Origin: Beverwykella pulmonaria
Taxonomy: Eukaryota; Ascomycota; Dothideomycetes; Pleosporales; Melanommataceae
Length of the DNA: 64,000 bases
Direction of reading: 5' to 3'
NCBI GenBank assembly: GCA_001599595.1
Contig: BCHH01000020.1
Coordinates: forward strand, 506,578 to 570,577
Shown here: positions 33,129-44,186 of the stretch, one piece after another
Position numbering within the stretch: the first letter of the stretch is position 1
Layout of the letters: each line of letters opens with the position of its first letter
Translations under genes and position numbers: made by a program
Notes under the pieces: model-generated
What the model was told of the DNA's origin: nothing
The model's database searches: none
The model's input: only the letters and a program-made list of their open reading frames with translations

Positions 33129-34112
33129 TCAAACGTCCTTCTCCACGTCTTCCATAGTGGGTATCTTGTTCAAAGAAGTGCCCATGAACTTGGCCACCTT
33201 CCTCACGCACTCCATGACCGTCTCCACGTCCTCTTTCGAAACACCAATGCGTCTTGTCCCTCGTATATGCCAATGAGTCTCCAACCGCAGGTTCTGGATC
33301 ATGATTCCCACGAGCACAGCCAGTTCGGTATCCAGATCGTCAAGATTCTGACGGTCGGACAGATACAACCCATACGTGATCTCGGTCGAGATCCACCTAA
33401 AGTCCTGATGTGCCTTGAACAGGTCCAGGGTAGGTTCCACGTTATGCGTGTAGATCTGCCTCATCCATTCCATCCCTTTATCGTGGTTCGCTTGGTCGCA
33501 CTGCCAGTGCTGCCGACTGAAGCTGTAGTCACGGTCCTCCTCCTTCTCAACCTTCATGATGGCAAGGATGGCCTCTAGCGGCTTGCAGACGCCGACGATA
33601 GACACCAGCTTCACCAACGTCTCTCGCAGTCGGCGGACGAGGGCTTGCCGCGCGCTAGATTGTTGGAAGTTGGGTTTGTTGATAATATGGAGGTAGAGCT
33701 GGTCGGCCATTTCCGGCTCTGTACCGCCGACGAGCGCTGCGATGGCCAAGATGTACCATCGTGTTTCTCCAAGCCTCGTGGTTGCGAATGTCTGCTCAAT
33801 ATCCTGGAATAACTGGGCAGCCGCAGCCGTAACGACTGGCGTAGCGGGCGCGCTACCATTAGTTCCCGTTTTGTCTCTATCCATCTTGTCCGAGGAGATA
33901 GAGCGCTGTTGATATCCCAGGTGGTTCGTGAGATGTGGAACCAGAGGGCGAAGTACCAGCGGAATTTGGTGGATATTATACGGCAGCGTAAAGAACGGCC
34001 TCAGAGAAGATGATGGCTTCTTAATTGATGCTCTCATTAGCGTCTTCATTGGGAAATTTTCCTTGTACGCACGATGAGGAGCTGACGCCATTGGCGGGGC
34101 GCGACGTTGCAC
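33129..34112 (-). CDS. Carboxymuconolactone decarboxylase/AhpD-like family protein
   Basis: Single exon of 327 residues if started at 34112; an internal Met at 33884 (MDRDKTG) gives 251 residues and starts right before the conserved part. The upstream 76 residues are basic, hydroxylated and free of acids over stretches (MKTLMRASIKKPSSSLRPFF), which could be a mitochondrial targeting sequence. The conserved part, all alpha-helical in pattern, includes TRWYILAIAALVGGTEPEMA, ARQALVRRLRETLVKLVSIVG and ISTEITYGLYLSD. This looks like the fungal AhpD-like CMD family. No CxxC pair of true AhpD is seen; one cysteine is in VGVCKPLEA. Activity unknown. Confidence 0.8.
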   Translation of the reverse strand: MQRRAPPMASAPHRAYKENFPMKTLMRASIKKPSSSLRPFFTLPYNIHQIPLVLRPLVPHLTNHLGYQQRSISSDKMDRDKTGTNGSAPATPVVTAAAAQLFQDIEQTFATTRLGETRWYILAIAALVGGTEPEMADQLYLHIINKPNFQQSSARQALVRRLRETLVKLVSIVGVCKPLEAILAIMKVEKEEDRDYSFSRQHWQCDQANHDKGMEWMRQIYTHNVEPTLDLFKAHQDFRWISTEITYGLYLSDRQNLDDLDTELAVLVGIMIQNLRLETHWHIRGTRRIGVSKEDVETVMECVRKVAKFMGTSLNKIPTMEDVEKDV

Positions 34113-34782
34113 CTCCGATGCTCGCCCGATATCGCCGACGCCGCCAACACACTCACATCATGAGTGAGCACGCCCATTACATCATGAATGAGCACGTCCA
34201 CTACATCGTGTCGCAGCACACTCCACGACACACGCGCATCCACTTTTGTTGCTTCTCTCTAACTCCGCGCTTACCTGCAGCTTAGTGTCATGGCCGACTC
34301 CGGTCCCCCTCCTCAGCACCTCGGGGAGGATGAGCACATATTAAGACAACTGGGGCCTCTAATAAAAAAAACATCCTTCGAACATGGTTGAAATCCATTC
34401 TGGAAGCGAGAACCACCTGAGCGTGATGGTCTGTGACTATCTAAGAGACAGCTTCAGCAACTAGTGTAGTTAACAACTTCGTTCTTTGACCATCCTGACC
34501 TGCCACGACTCCTGCATATCACAAAGAAAGGATTACACAGCCCGGCTCCTTCAAGGCGCCCAAATTTACGGATTCCTCCTTCATGGGCCCCGATACTCTG
34601 GCTATCATTTAGAGCTCATATTTCCAAACAGAGCTATGGCGGCTCCGCCAAGGCACGTTCAATGGGCGCATCTATTGCAAGAGTGTTCAAAACTTTGCGC
34701 TCCTTCCAGTCTCGTGGATTCTACATCCTTTCGTTCGTTCGCCAGAACTTAAGCAACAACCTATTACTAGCAAAGTAAGTAA
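34113..34782. other. Intergenic, no supported gene
   Basis: Includes a short three-fold pattern CATCATGA(A/G)TGAGCACG / CATCGTG near 34155-34215. No gene recognised. The right edge is the target of the transposon insertion. Confidence 0.5.
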
Positions 34783-34787
34783 CCGAG

Positions 34788-36358
34788 CACGAGGGGCGGG
34801 AAATAAGTGGCACACCAGAAAATGCCGAAAAATACGCCCACTCCTACATCTCTACACAACCACCCTATTTTTGCACCGAATTTTTTACAATAATTGTCGG
34901 ATAGTATAAAACCAAACCTCTGCTTATTTAGATTGCAAATTAATTGTGTTGTTGTAGCGCTGTGTTGATCTATAGGATCTTGTTTACACGACGCGTCGCG
35001 CGGCCTTTCTCTCAACATCAACATCAACATCAACATGCCTACGCCAGTGCCTTCAACGCCCTCAAAACGCAAGCCTGAGGAGCACGCTGATACTCCTAAT
35101 TGCGCGAAAGTAAAGGCGGTCTGCTCATTCAACAACGCTTATAAAATACCCTATAATTATACAGATGTGTTTGACTTCTTTGAGGTTTCTTACTGCACTA
35201 GATGGCGCGTTCTACAAGGCACCTCTAGGACTACACATAATAGAGATNAGGGACNNGATCCTNNAGGGCGGAAGCCTATATTNANNAGAGATGATCTTAA
35301 AAAGATGGAGGACGTGCTAGAAAGAGAAGGTCTCAAAGGACGCAGCCTTACTTAGATGGCTCTTAAGAATAAAGCTAGCATTGACAAATTAGTACATTGG
35401 AAGACTATCCAAACACACATGCAGGATCTTGACTATAGCAAGTGTATAGCTTGTTCAAGAGCCTGGATTTCTCCTCTTATACGCTAGAAGCGTAAGGACT
35501 AGGTCCGTGAGTAGCTTGCCTTAAGAAGGCGTTGGCAAGATTNGAAGTATGTACGCTTCTCTAATAAGGTCTATTTTNGCCTTGGTCNACAGAGGAAGCT
35601 CNNCATTATATAACGCCNAGGAGAGAGAGAGTGCNACAACTGCATACAGGAGCGTAAGCAGCCTAAGGAGAAGGACAAAAAGTGACTCTATGCCTAGGCC
35701 TTTGTTAGCTAGGATTTTAAGAGTAAACTTATTTNGTACACNACAAAAAACAAGAATAGAAAGATNAGTAAAGAGGTCTATATAGACCAAATTCTTCCTT
35801 ACNTTAAGGCAGCCCTTAAGGCTTNNAATNAAGAGGTAGAGGGAAGNAGGGCCTNGCACTCTAAAAACTTTATACTNTTTAAGGACAANAACTCTAGGCA
35901 TNGAGGAGGTGACGTACTTCCTAGGGAGGATNGTTTTACTAAGAGAAAGCTACGCAACAACGTCTAATACTAGAAGAAGGAGAATAAGCTTGATTGCCTC
36001 TTTAACGCTCCTAAGTCTCCTAACCTCTCAATTGTAGAGAACTGCTAGCAACTACTTAAGGAGAATCTCTCTAAGGAATCTTACTAGGATAAGGATGAGA
36101 TAAAAAGGCATGCTGAAGGTATATGGAGCAAGAAAGTTACTCAAAAGTTTATCAACGAGCGCGTAAAAGGATATATAGATAGACTCCACGCATGCCTTGA
36201 CCGCGATGGCAAGCTTACTGGCTATTAGCGCTAGCTTCAAATTGTAGTAATTAATTACATGTGTAAATATCAGCGTTATGCAGTTATAGGCCAAGTTTGA
36301 GTGTACGAGGCATTTTGGTGTTGGAGGTCAGTGCGCCACTTATTTCCTGCCCCTCGTG
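34788..36358 (+). mobile_element. Tc1/mariner-type DNA transposon, RIP-damaged
   Basis: The terminal inverted repeats match for about 30 bases. Left: CACGAGGGGCGGGAAATAAG then TGGCACAC. Right, read inverted: CACGAGGGGCAGGAAATAAG then TGGCGCAC. The element is 1571 bp. The flanks show CCGAG on both sides (34783-34787 and 36359-36363) rather than the TA expected for Tc1/mariner. It encodes one transposase on the plus strand, now broken. This is the only part of the window with N bases (35248-35932). Confidence 0.85.
35035..36300 (+). pseudogene. Transposase with DDE domain, inactivated by RIP-type mutations
   Basis: Reading starts at the ATG at 35035 (MPTPVPSTPSKRKPEEH) and keeps one frame to 36300, but with many TAG codons where CAG or TGG is expected, e.g. 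after GRSLT and in the block around 35484-35520. Helix-turn-helix-like parts (GRKPI, DDLKKMEDVLEREG) precede the DDE part. The first catalytic block reads SNKVYF where SDEVHF is usual, so the first Asp is probably Asn (GAT to AAT). The last block SPNLSIVENC retains the Glu. All these changes are C-to-T or G-to-A. Many N bases also lie at such sites. The copy is inactive. Confidence 0.85.
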
Positions 36359-36363
36359 CCGAG

Positions 36364-37006
36364 ATGGCCCGAGCGCGTATTTGCGTACTCAGGCCTTCTT
36401 CTTAATATGAAGAACCGCTATTGTGGCACCCTTCTGTATCACCTTCCCCAGTCAGCATACGCCTTTTAGTATAGTATTATCATAAGGCTGTAGTGTACGC
36501 GCAATTCGCTATTCGTCGGCAATTAAACTCAACATTCTCACCTTTCCGTTCTCTTCCATCCACAGTCTATAATCGTCGCCCCGTCGCTAACAAAGAATCC
36601 ATCCCAACCGTGTGGGAATGCTTAGCTTCTTCAATGCATGCCAATAATCACATGAGCCGGCAGTTGCCCCTCAGTACATCTTCTTACCTGGTGAATGGAG
36701 AAGCTTGGTCCGGCCCGCCAAGTCGAGTAAATTGTAAATAAATAAGCTTGGGCATTAGAGGAACTCCATCCCTGGGATGACGAGCTTTGATCCCCTGCAT
36801 CTGCCCACGGAGCCCCAATGGTATGGTTTTCTGGCTATGCCACCTTCCAGATAAGGAGTCCACGGTGTGCCGGACTCTGAGGACCCAGCACTGTAGATCG
36901 TGAAATAAGCTGGAGCACGTAGTGGGACTGTATGGGCGGATTTGACTTAAAAGGCGAGTCTGTCACTGTAAAAACTTGCACCTGCTCAGTTGTGGTTCTT
37001 GCAAAC
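36364..37006. other. Intergenic, no supported gene
   Basis: Right flank of the transposon and promoter of the choice-of-anchor-B gene. No coding signal seen. Confidence 0.5.
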
Positions 37007-38821
37007 ATGATGTATCTAGCAGCCATCGTTGGCCTCGCCGCCGTTGCCCTCGCCAAGGAGATGCCGAAGGATCCAGTACGAGCCGCCGAGCTGTATGATT
37101 CCGGAGTCATGCATGAACGTATAATGGCTATGAAAGAGGAGAAGTGGGCACAGATGAGAACTGACGGCGTTTTCAACACGGCGGATGGAACACAATACCA
37201 AGAGCTTCACTTTGCACTGTGCAAAGATGGGAAAGCCACGCCGTTTCGCGACGAGCCAAATAACTTCTACCGCTGCAACAATGTGTGTCTCTTCCTTCCA
37301 ATTCTGCGCCACATTCGGCAAGTGGCATAAATGGACTTTGGCTAATGCATTTTGTTGGAAAAGATCAACCTCCACCACTTCCTTTCACATACCGACCTCG
37401 GCAGCGTAACTGGCGAGGGCTCATCAAGTTGGGGATGGGTTTCAGATGACGGGCGCGAATTCGCTATCATTGCGCAGGCGGATGGAGCAGCCTTCGCTGA
37501 GGTGAAAGCCGCATGCTCGCATTATGTTCTCCGGGCTAACGGATTATAGGTTACCAACGCCGGAAAGCTTCGGTACTTGGGACGACTTCCTCAGACTGAA
37601 GGCACTACTAGCAGTCTGTGGAGAGAGATTAGACTGTTCAATGTAAGCCAGAAAAACGTATGAGCGCGAGAAGTGGAAGATGGCTGACGTTGAGCAGCAC
37701 TACATTGTCATCGGCAGTGAGACTTACAACCACCACATCCAGATCTTCGATCTCAAGAAGGCAAGCAGCACCACCCAGTCTTTCCAAGACTACCCATCCT
37801 GTAACAAAAACTGATGGATTCTTCTTAGCTCCTGACTATCGACTACAAGAAAGGACCCGTAACATTCCACCCCAAGAACGACCTGACCGGCTTCTATGGC
37901 AACCTCCCTGACGGCCGATCGCACAATGTCCTGACCAACCCCGACAGCGGCTTTGCTTATGTCGTCGGAGCCCGCCCTCGCAACTCTACATGTCGCTCTG
38001 GTCTCATATTCCTTGATCTCAGCGACCCTAGTAACCCTACCTCACCTGGCTGCGCTGCTGGCGACGGATACGTGCACGATGCGCAGTGTTTGATATACAA
38101 AGGCCCACATACGAAATATTTAGGCCATGAGATCTGCTATGGATATAATGAGGATTCGCTGACGATCTGTATGCCTACTTCTCTAGCCCCAACCTATATT
38201 CCAATCCACAACATTACCACTAATATCTGGCAGATGATGTCACGGATAAGAAGTGGCCTGAGGTCGTCTCTATAACCTCCTACGAAGGCGCAACCTACAC
38301 GCATCAAGGTTGGGTAACCAACCGCGAATGGCAAAACTATCTAATTCTCGACGATGAGCTCGACGAGTTTGAAAAGCGGGGGCCCGCTGCCAACGGCCGG
38401 CCCGTAACCTTCATCTGGGATATCTCTAACCTAGAAAATCCAAAACAGACGGGATACTATCAAGGACCGAGGACTGCCAACGATCATAATCAGTATGTGT
38501 GGGGGAATTATAGTTATCAGAGTAATTATGGGGCGGGAATCAGTATTTTGGATTTGAGCAGTATTCCAGCAGATCCCACAGGGGCGGGGGTCAAGGAGGT
38601 TGGATGGTTTGATATTTACCCCGAGAGTAAGTTGGATTTGTGTTAGGATGAGCGGTTTGATGTATGCTGACTGTGATGCAGATGATAATGGGACAAATGG
38701 CGGCACGATCGAATTCGTCGGTTCATGGAGTTCCTTCGGAGGGTTTCCGAGCGGACATATTCTCATCAACACGATGGAGCGCGGGGCCTGGATAGTGAAG
38801 GCGCAGAATCCTCTCCCATGA
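37007..38821 (+). CDS. Secreted choice-of-anchor-B (LVIVD-type) protein
   Basis: Seven exons: 37007..37282, 37364..37501, 37550..37642, 37698..37760, 37829..38168, 38234..38626 and 38682..38821; frame closes at 480 residues. Five introns are GT-AG. The fourth (37761..37828) starts GCAAGC and is a GC-AG intron, because no GT near it keeps the frame. Residues 1-17 form a signal peptide (MMYLAAIVGLAAVALAK). Family blocks follow in order: FLSHTDLGSVTGEGSSSWGW, LGRLP, REIR, HYIVIGSETYNHHIQIFDL, RSHNVL, SGLIFLDLSDP, GYVHDAQCLIYKGP, CYGYNEDSLTIYDV, YTHQGW, DHNQYVWG, FVGSWSSFGGFPSGHILINT. These are beta-propeller-type repeats of the choice-of-anchor-B proteins. Probable extracellular protein, function unknown. 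Confidence 0.87.
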
Positions 38822-39493
38822 AGAAGCGTGTGACTGAGACAGAATTGGGAAGCGAAGCGGTAGTGTAATATTGTATTGAGAAAAAAACGCAAATGCATCA
38901 ATTGCAAGTTTAGCTAACAGCAAGCAAGAAAATCTCATAGAATAAAAGTTGAGCATGTCAAATAGATTTCGCGTGTCAGTTTCAATGTGCGACGGATCTT
39001 TATTATTCCTAGCATTTGCGAAGGACTAGGGAAAGTTGAGACAACTGTTAGCTGCCCGGAGAAATTCCACGCCACTTCCTACTAGTTCCCGGAACTTCTG
39101 ATATGAATCACTTAAAATGGATGGAACCCCTACCTCTTGGCACGTGACCAACACCACGCATCCCTGTGAAGATCTCATCGCTTACCTTGGCGTAAACAAC
39201 AACAAGAAAAGCTTGCAAAATGTTTTTCCATCACCAATACCAAACAAAGATCTCGGTGAATTCTCAGTGCGACGTATGCCACGTGAGCCATACATTCACT
39301 TTCGACAACAAACACTCACATTCGGTACCCTTTGATTCTGCACGACATTGCGACCCTGCATTTCGGACCCTGCATATCCTCTCTTCAATAAAACAACGCC
39401 TAGCTCTGCTCAGGTCTAGTTTACATACAATATACCCATCGGGACTATTAAGAAGTCGCAATACAAATCTGAAAACCAAAATCCAATACGAAA
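38822..39493. other. Intergenic, no supported gene
   Basis: 3' flank of the anchor-B gene and promoter of the CWK/CGH gene. Only short frames. Confidence 0.5.
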
Positions 39494-40063
39494 ATGTGTT
39501 GGAAGAACTACACCCAACACACCGGCTGCGGACACTACGGCTCTCCCTCTGTGGGACCCTACACTCTGTGTTCTCTAGCCCAACAAGCGCTCCTCGAACT
39601 ACGAGGCCCCAACTCGCCCCCCCTCTCTATCCCACCATCTGCCACTCTCCCACCCCTAAAACGCTCATCCACGTCCACAAATCCGGTAAAGCGCTTCTTC
39701 TCCGCATCTATAAGCCGCTCCAACACCAGCGCGTCAATTTCAAACTCTCGACGCACTGTGTCTGGCCCCGCTGAGTCACGTGTATCAACTTCGTCTACTG
39801 GCGCGGAGCTCGACGTCACCCCACGAGCCAACATCACCGAGCACGAGTTGAAAACGGTGTTGTGTGAAGAGCCGGAGAAGAGGACAAGAGTGGTGAGCGG
39901 AGGCGAGATGGTAATTTGTGAGAAGTGCAGGCAGGCCGTTAGCGATATGCGGTTTATGATTGAGCGGCTGGATAAGACGGGGAGTATTAAGGGGACGAGG
40001 GCTTTTACGGAGTTTTTGCAGTTGAGGGGGGATGCGGTGGGGGGGAAGGAGATGTATGGCTGA
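39494..40063 (+). CDS. Small fungal CWK/CGH-motif protein
   Basis: Single exon, 189 residues. It opens with MCWKNYTQHTGCGHYG, a Cys/His-rich start (CW-x-x-Y-x-x-x-x-GCGH) that I know from many small uncharacterised ascomycete proteins. A Ser/Thr/Pro-rich disordered middle (KRSSTSTNPVKRFFSASIS) follows. The last part has VICEKCRQAVSDMRFMIERL, where CEKC could pair with the N-terminal Cys/His to bind zinc. No TM or signal peptide. Function unknown. Confidence 0.75.
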   Translation: MCWKNYTQHTGCGHYGSPSVGPYTLCSLAQQALLELRGPNSPPLSIPPSATLPPLKRSSTSTNPVKRFFSASISRSNTSASISNSRRTVSGPAESRVSTSSTGAELDVTPRANITEHELKTVLCEEPEKRTRVVSGGEMVICEKCRQAVSDMRFMIERLDKTGSIKGTRAFTEFLQLRGDAVGGKEMYG

Positions 40064-40791
40064 AGAATTATATGTGGGGGGGATGTATTTTGATAAACTT
40101 CAGCGAGCAGTTTAGCGGGGCGAAACGATAATGACTGAGACACTTCTTCACACTGAAGTATCAGTGGAGGACGAAAGGTGAATAGGAGGAAGATCCACGC
40201 ACATTCCATCCATGCTCCAGAGAAGGCCCATTCAAAGTAGGTTGCTCCTATTTGCAACCTCGTCTGTTCAATTACGTCTAATCTGCAAGTGAAAGCTCAG
40301 AAGTTTTCCTACGCAGTCTGCTCCAGATTCGCCCACACGATTCCAAACTGCCACACACTCCAAATTCCCAACACCCAGCTACACCACATCCTCCTGCACC
40401 AGAAATAGCAGCACCACATCCTCCCGCACCAGAAGCAGCAACACCGCCCTCCCAAAGATGTGTATAGAATGGCATTGGCGTTTCCGGCGCTGCTCCCAGA
40501 CGCGCTCTCTGCGCTTGCGCTTCGCTCCTCCCTGCCAGCTGACGACGCGAAATCGGACGCACGCGCGTGTCCGCGATACCGTAAGAAGTTTAACGACAGC
40601 CAAGAGCTGCAACTTCTACGATTGTTTATGCGCGCGAGCTCCACCCATATAATCGCCTTGTCACACGTGATGCTTTGGGGGAGTATGTCACTGTCTCCGA
40701 CTCAGGTGGTAAGACTACCACTTGCAAGACAATCAAAAGGCTAACGACCTTGAAAGTACATGCCTACTCACTCTATCGCAATGACGCCTCA
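40064..40791. other. Intergenic, no supported gene
   Basis: Convergent spacer between the CWK/CGH gene and RIX7. A short repeat ACACCACATCCTCCTGCACC AGAAATAGC / ACACCACATCCTCCCGCACC occurs near 40380-40440. It yields open frames on the minus strand that are not supported as genes. Confidence 0.5.
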
Positions 40792-43149
40792 TCACGACCA
40801 TAGCTCCGCCGCAAAACGCTCCCTCAGCTTCTCGTACTTGCGAATGTCGCCTACAGATGGCTTAATGTGCCTAGCGGCCATCTCTATGTCGAGCTGCTCT
40901 ACAACGTCCGACTTCCTGCGCAGCGCGTGCTGGCCGGCCTTCCTAAGCAAGGATTCCAAATCAGCACCGCTGAAATTCTTGCAGCCATCAGAATCGTCCC
41001 GACGGCCTATTTCAGCCAACTCAGGGGACATGACTCCTCCTTTCAGTATGAGGGCCCGCAAAATCGAGACCCTTTCCTCCGGTTTGGGTAGCTCGACGTA
41101 GAGTAGCGTCTCCAGGCGTCCAGGGCGTAACATGGCTTCATCTATCATTTCAGGCCGATTTGTAGCCGCGATGAGATAGATGCCTTCTCGGGTACTCAAG
41201 CCGTCGAGTTCGGTCAACAGCGTATTTACAACACGCGCGGATGCTTCGTGTAGATCGGAGCTGCGGCGCGGGACGAGGGCGTCGAGTTCGTCGAAGAATA
41301 TCACGCAGGGGACGGAGGAGCGCGCACGCATGAAGACTTGACGGACAGCGCGTTCGGATTCGCCGACGTACTGGAAGTGGTTAGTTTTTTGTATGTAGAA
41401 AATGGTTCTCTTGGAAGGGTAGGTAAATATAGAATGAATATTATGCAACTGAGTGGGCTTCGCACAATCCCACTGCATCTGCCAGGGTGGTGTCTGCACA
41501 CATACCTTGTTCAGTAACTCGGGCCCCTTCACACTGATGAAGTTGGCCTTGGATTCCGCAGCCACAGCCTTCGCCAGCAGCGTCTTTCCACAACCCGGTG
41601 GACCCCAAAGCAGCACTCCCGTGGGCGCAGATATGCCGACTTTTTTGTACCGCTGGGGATTCTTGATCGGCTCCACAATAGCCATTTGCAGCTCGTCTCG
41701 GACAGATTCCAGAGCGCCAACGTCTCTCCAGGTCGTATCTGGCACAGTCGCAAACCCCTCCCGTTTAGATGATGGTATGATGGTAGGCAGAACGGCCTCG
41801 AATGCTTGCATAGTGATGACTGTGTCCTCAAAACCCGGTGGTCGTGGAATATCCTTGTTGCGGACGCGCTGGACAAGGCGGCTTATTGATCGATCCATGT
41901 CTGAAGGCGGTGTTGCGTCTGTGGTTACGTCAATGTCCATTTCGGTCTCGGTCTCGGCGGCCTGTTTTTCGAGGGCTTCGCGGTATTGATCCATTGACCA
42001 GGTTCCGGCTTTGCTCACGAGATCTCGTAGATCTGCACCGACGAAGCCTGCAGTCATTTTTGCTAGTGCTTTGAAGTCTATGTCATCTGATAGAGCAGGA
42101 CCTCGCGTGAGAGCCTTGAGGATGCTTTCTCGCATGGGTTCGTTAGGGACGCCCATATTGATCTCGGTATCGAAACGGCCACCTCGTCGCAGCGCTGGGT
42201 CAAGACTGTCAGGCCGGTTTGTAGCTGCCAAAACGATGACGGGTTTGCCGTCGTTTGCTTCCATCGCTAGTCCGTCCATAGAGATCAATAGCTGGGCCAC
42301 AATTCGCTTCTCCATCTGACTCTGGGCGCTGTCTCGTTTGGGCGCAATAACGTCGATTTCGTCGATGAAGATGAGACACGGCGCGACCTCCTTAGCCCTC
42401 TCGAAGTGCTCTCGGATCTGTTTCTCGGACTCTCCTGACATGCCTGAAACGACCGAGGGCCCTAGAATCTCGATGAATGGCACCCCGAGCTCTGCTGCAA
42501 ACGCTCTGCAAATAACCGTCTTGCCGCATCCTGGAGGGCCATGGAGAAGGATCCCACGTGGGATAGGAATCTTTCGACTGACGTATTCCTCTGGATTGAG
42601 CAGGGGCATGATGAGGTGGTCCTTGAGCTGGCCTTTGACGTTGTCGACGCCCCCGACATCTCGTAGGCTAATGTGTGTCGGCGGTGCTGTCTCGATCTTA
42701 GATTCGGCCCTCTTTGACTTCCTGGTTTCCCCGTTCGTTTTTGGCTTGCTCTTTTCGATCTTGGCTGTCCCATTCGCAGTGGGCGTGGCGGTGCCCGACG
42801 ATTGCAGCGCCCAGCCAGCCGCAATTTGCTTGTTCATGATGTCCACTGTCTGCCGCTGCTTTTTTGGCTTTGGCTCTTCAACCTCACCGAAATCGCCGTC
42901 AATGGAGGCCATCTCGTCTTCCCCGCTTTCGTCTTCCTGAATAACCGCCAAGACGCGCTCGATTGAGTCCTCAAGCTGTTTCTTGGGCCGCCGTTTTAAG
43001 CTCGAGTTGGAGTTTTTGATCCAGTCATGTATGACATGAGGTTTGACCTTCAGCGATGATTCACCCTTGTCATCGAGATACTTCCTAACGACTTGGAAGA
43101 CTTCTCGGTCAAGGCCCTGTTGAAGAGAAGGCCGTCCACGGGAGGCCAT
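40792..43149 (-). CDS. RIX7: RIX7 ribosome-biogenesis AAA ATPase (NVL2 orthologue)
   Basis: Two exons, 43149..41506 and 41370..40792 (135-nt intron, phase 0), 740 residues. The N-terminal ~100 residues form an NVL-type helical bundle ([21 protein letters not shown]). Tandem AAA domains follow: D1 Walker A GPPGCGKT at 204-211 and Walker B LIFIDEID at 259-266; D2 Walker A GPPGCGKT at about 516-523, then [12 protein letters not shown] right after the intron and Walker [16 protein letters not shown]. The D1 and D2 arginine-finger regions RRGGRFD and RPGRLE are present. RIX7/NVL2 extracts assembly factors such as Nsa1/WDR74 from pre-60S particles in the nucleolus. It is divergent from the VPS20 gene with 302 bp between start codons. 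Confidence 0.95.
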   Translation of the reverse strand: MASRGRPSLQQGLDREVFQVVRKYLDDKGESSLKVKPHVIHDWIKNSNSSLKRRPKKQLEDSIERVLAVIQEDESGEDEMASIDGDFGEVEEPKPKKQRQTVDIMNKQIAAGWALQSSGTATPTANGTAKIEKSKPKTNGETRKSKRAESKIETAPPTHISLRDVGGVDNVKGQLKDHLIMPLLNPEEYVSRKIPIPRGILLHGPPGCGKTVICRAFAAELGVPFIEILGPSVVSGMSGESEKQIREHFERAKEVAPCLIFIDEIDVIAPKRDSAQSQMEKRIVAQLLISMDGLAMEANDGKPVIVLAATNRPDSLDPALRRGGRFDTEINMGVPNEPMRESILKALTRGPALSDDIDFKALAKMTAGFVGADLRDLVSKAGTWSMDQYREALEKQAAETETEMDIDVTTDATPPSDMDRSISRLVQRVRNKDIPRPPGFEDTVITMQAFEAVLPTIIPSSKREGFATVPDTTWRDVGALESVRDELQMAIVEPIKNPQRYKKVGISAPTGVLLWGPPGCGKTLLAKAVAAESKANFISVKGPELLNKVCVQTPPWQMQWDCAKPTQLHNIHSIFTYPSKRTIFYIQKTNHFQYVGESERAVRQVFMRARSSVPCVIFFDELDALVPRRSSDLHEASARVVNTLLTELDGLSTREGIYLIAATNRPEMIDEAMLRPGRLETLLYVELPKPEERVSILRALILKGGVMSPELAEIGRRDDSDGCKNFSGADLESLLRKAGQHALRRKSDVVEQLDIEMAARHIKPSVGDIRKYEKLRERFAAELWS

Positions 43150-43451
43150 CGCGTTGTCCCACCCCGAAGTGCCGCATACGATGGTACTGTCAAAAGCTTG
43201 GCTGAGCCTCTAGAATCCTTTCTGTTTCCGTATAGGTGGACAAAAGGATCGTGAAGCTTGTTGTGGGCGTGGTCGTCGTCAGGGATTTTGCGTGCCAAAA
43301 ATTTGAGCCAAGGCGTTATCGATAGCACGGACCACCAGACCACTACTTAGCGTTCGGTTGACTTGCATGATGCGTGAATCAAGGCACGCATCATCAGCTC
43401 GTTCGACTTCCTCCAACGCCAGTCGCTCATGGCGCTGTTCCGCACACCATC

Positions 43452-44186
43452 ATGGGCAACTCCAACAGCGCGAACAAGATCTCCGCCCAGGACAAGTGCG
43501 CGTCCTTGCTCTTCCCCTAGCCTCCTCATTGACATCTCGTAGGGCGATCCTAGACATGAAGAACCAGCGAGACAAGCTGCACCAGTACCAGAAGCGCATC
43601 ACCGTCATCACGGACCGGGAGAAGGAGATTGCAAAGGAGTGTTTGAAGCGCGGCGATACCAACAAGGCGAAGCTTGCGCTGCGGCGCAAGAAGTACCAAG
43701 AGAGCCTGTTAGCCAAGACGGACGGCCAGCTGGCGCAGCTGGAGGTGCTCACGAGCGACGTCGAATTTGCGCTCGTGCAGAAGGATGTCCTATTTGGGCT
43801 GCAGCAGGGCACGGCAGTGCTGAAGGAAATCCACCGCGAGATGGGCGGTATTGAGAATGTGGAGAAGCTGCTAGGTGAGAATGAGGAAGCGCGGGCGTAC
43901 CAGAATGTAGGATTCGCACTCTGCTCCAATCGGTGGTATACTGATAGTGGAATAGGAAATCAGCGAGCTCCTTGCAAACAAAATGTCAAACCAGGACGAA
44001 GACGAAGTCGAAGACGAGCTTGAGGCGCTCGAAGCCGAGCTCTCAAGCGTCAAACTCCCCGATGCCCCCGTGAACCTCAAGATCGAACTGAGTGAGGCAG
44101 AAAAGAAACAGCTGGCGAAGGACAGGGCGCAAAGGAGAGCAAGGGAGCGCGCCGCAGAGCAGGCCGCAGAACCCATGTTGGCGTAG
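43452..44186 (+). CDS. VPS20: ESCRT-III subunit Vps20 (CHMP6)
   Basis: Three exons: 43452..43495, 43543..43906 and 43956..44186 (introns 47 and 49 nt), 212 residues. It starts MGNSNSANKISAQDK. The Gly2 with Asn/Ser following fits the N-myristoylation signal of Vps20. Then comes AILDMKNQRDKLHQYQKRI, the charged helical core with ALRRKKYQESLLAKT, and the acidic helix NQDEDEVEDELEALEAEL, followed by a basic end. Snf7-family folding and ESCRT-III function in endosomal membrane scission are well established for this family. The start at 43452 is chosen because it supplies the Gly2 and joins through a GTGCGT donor. Confidence 0.93.

Noticed and set aside
32817..33578. 253-codon plus-strand frame
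   Set aside because: Lies antisense to the CMD-like gene and includes a purine-rich tract; it is a shadow of the opposite-strand gene.
41453..41989. Long plus-strand frames across 40.8-42.9 kb
   Set aside because: Antisense to RIX7, whose AAA motifs are unambiguous.
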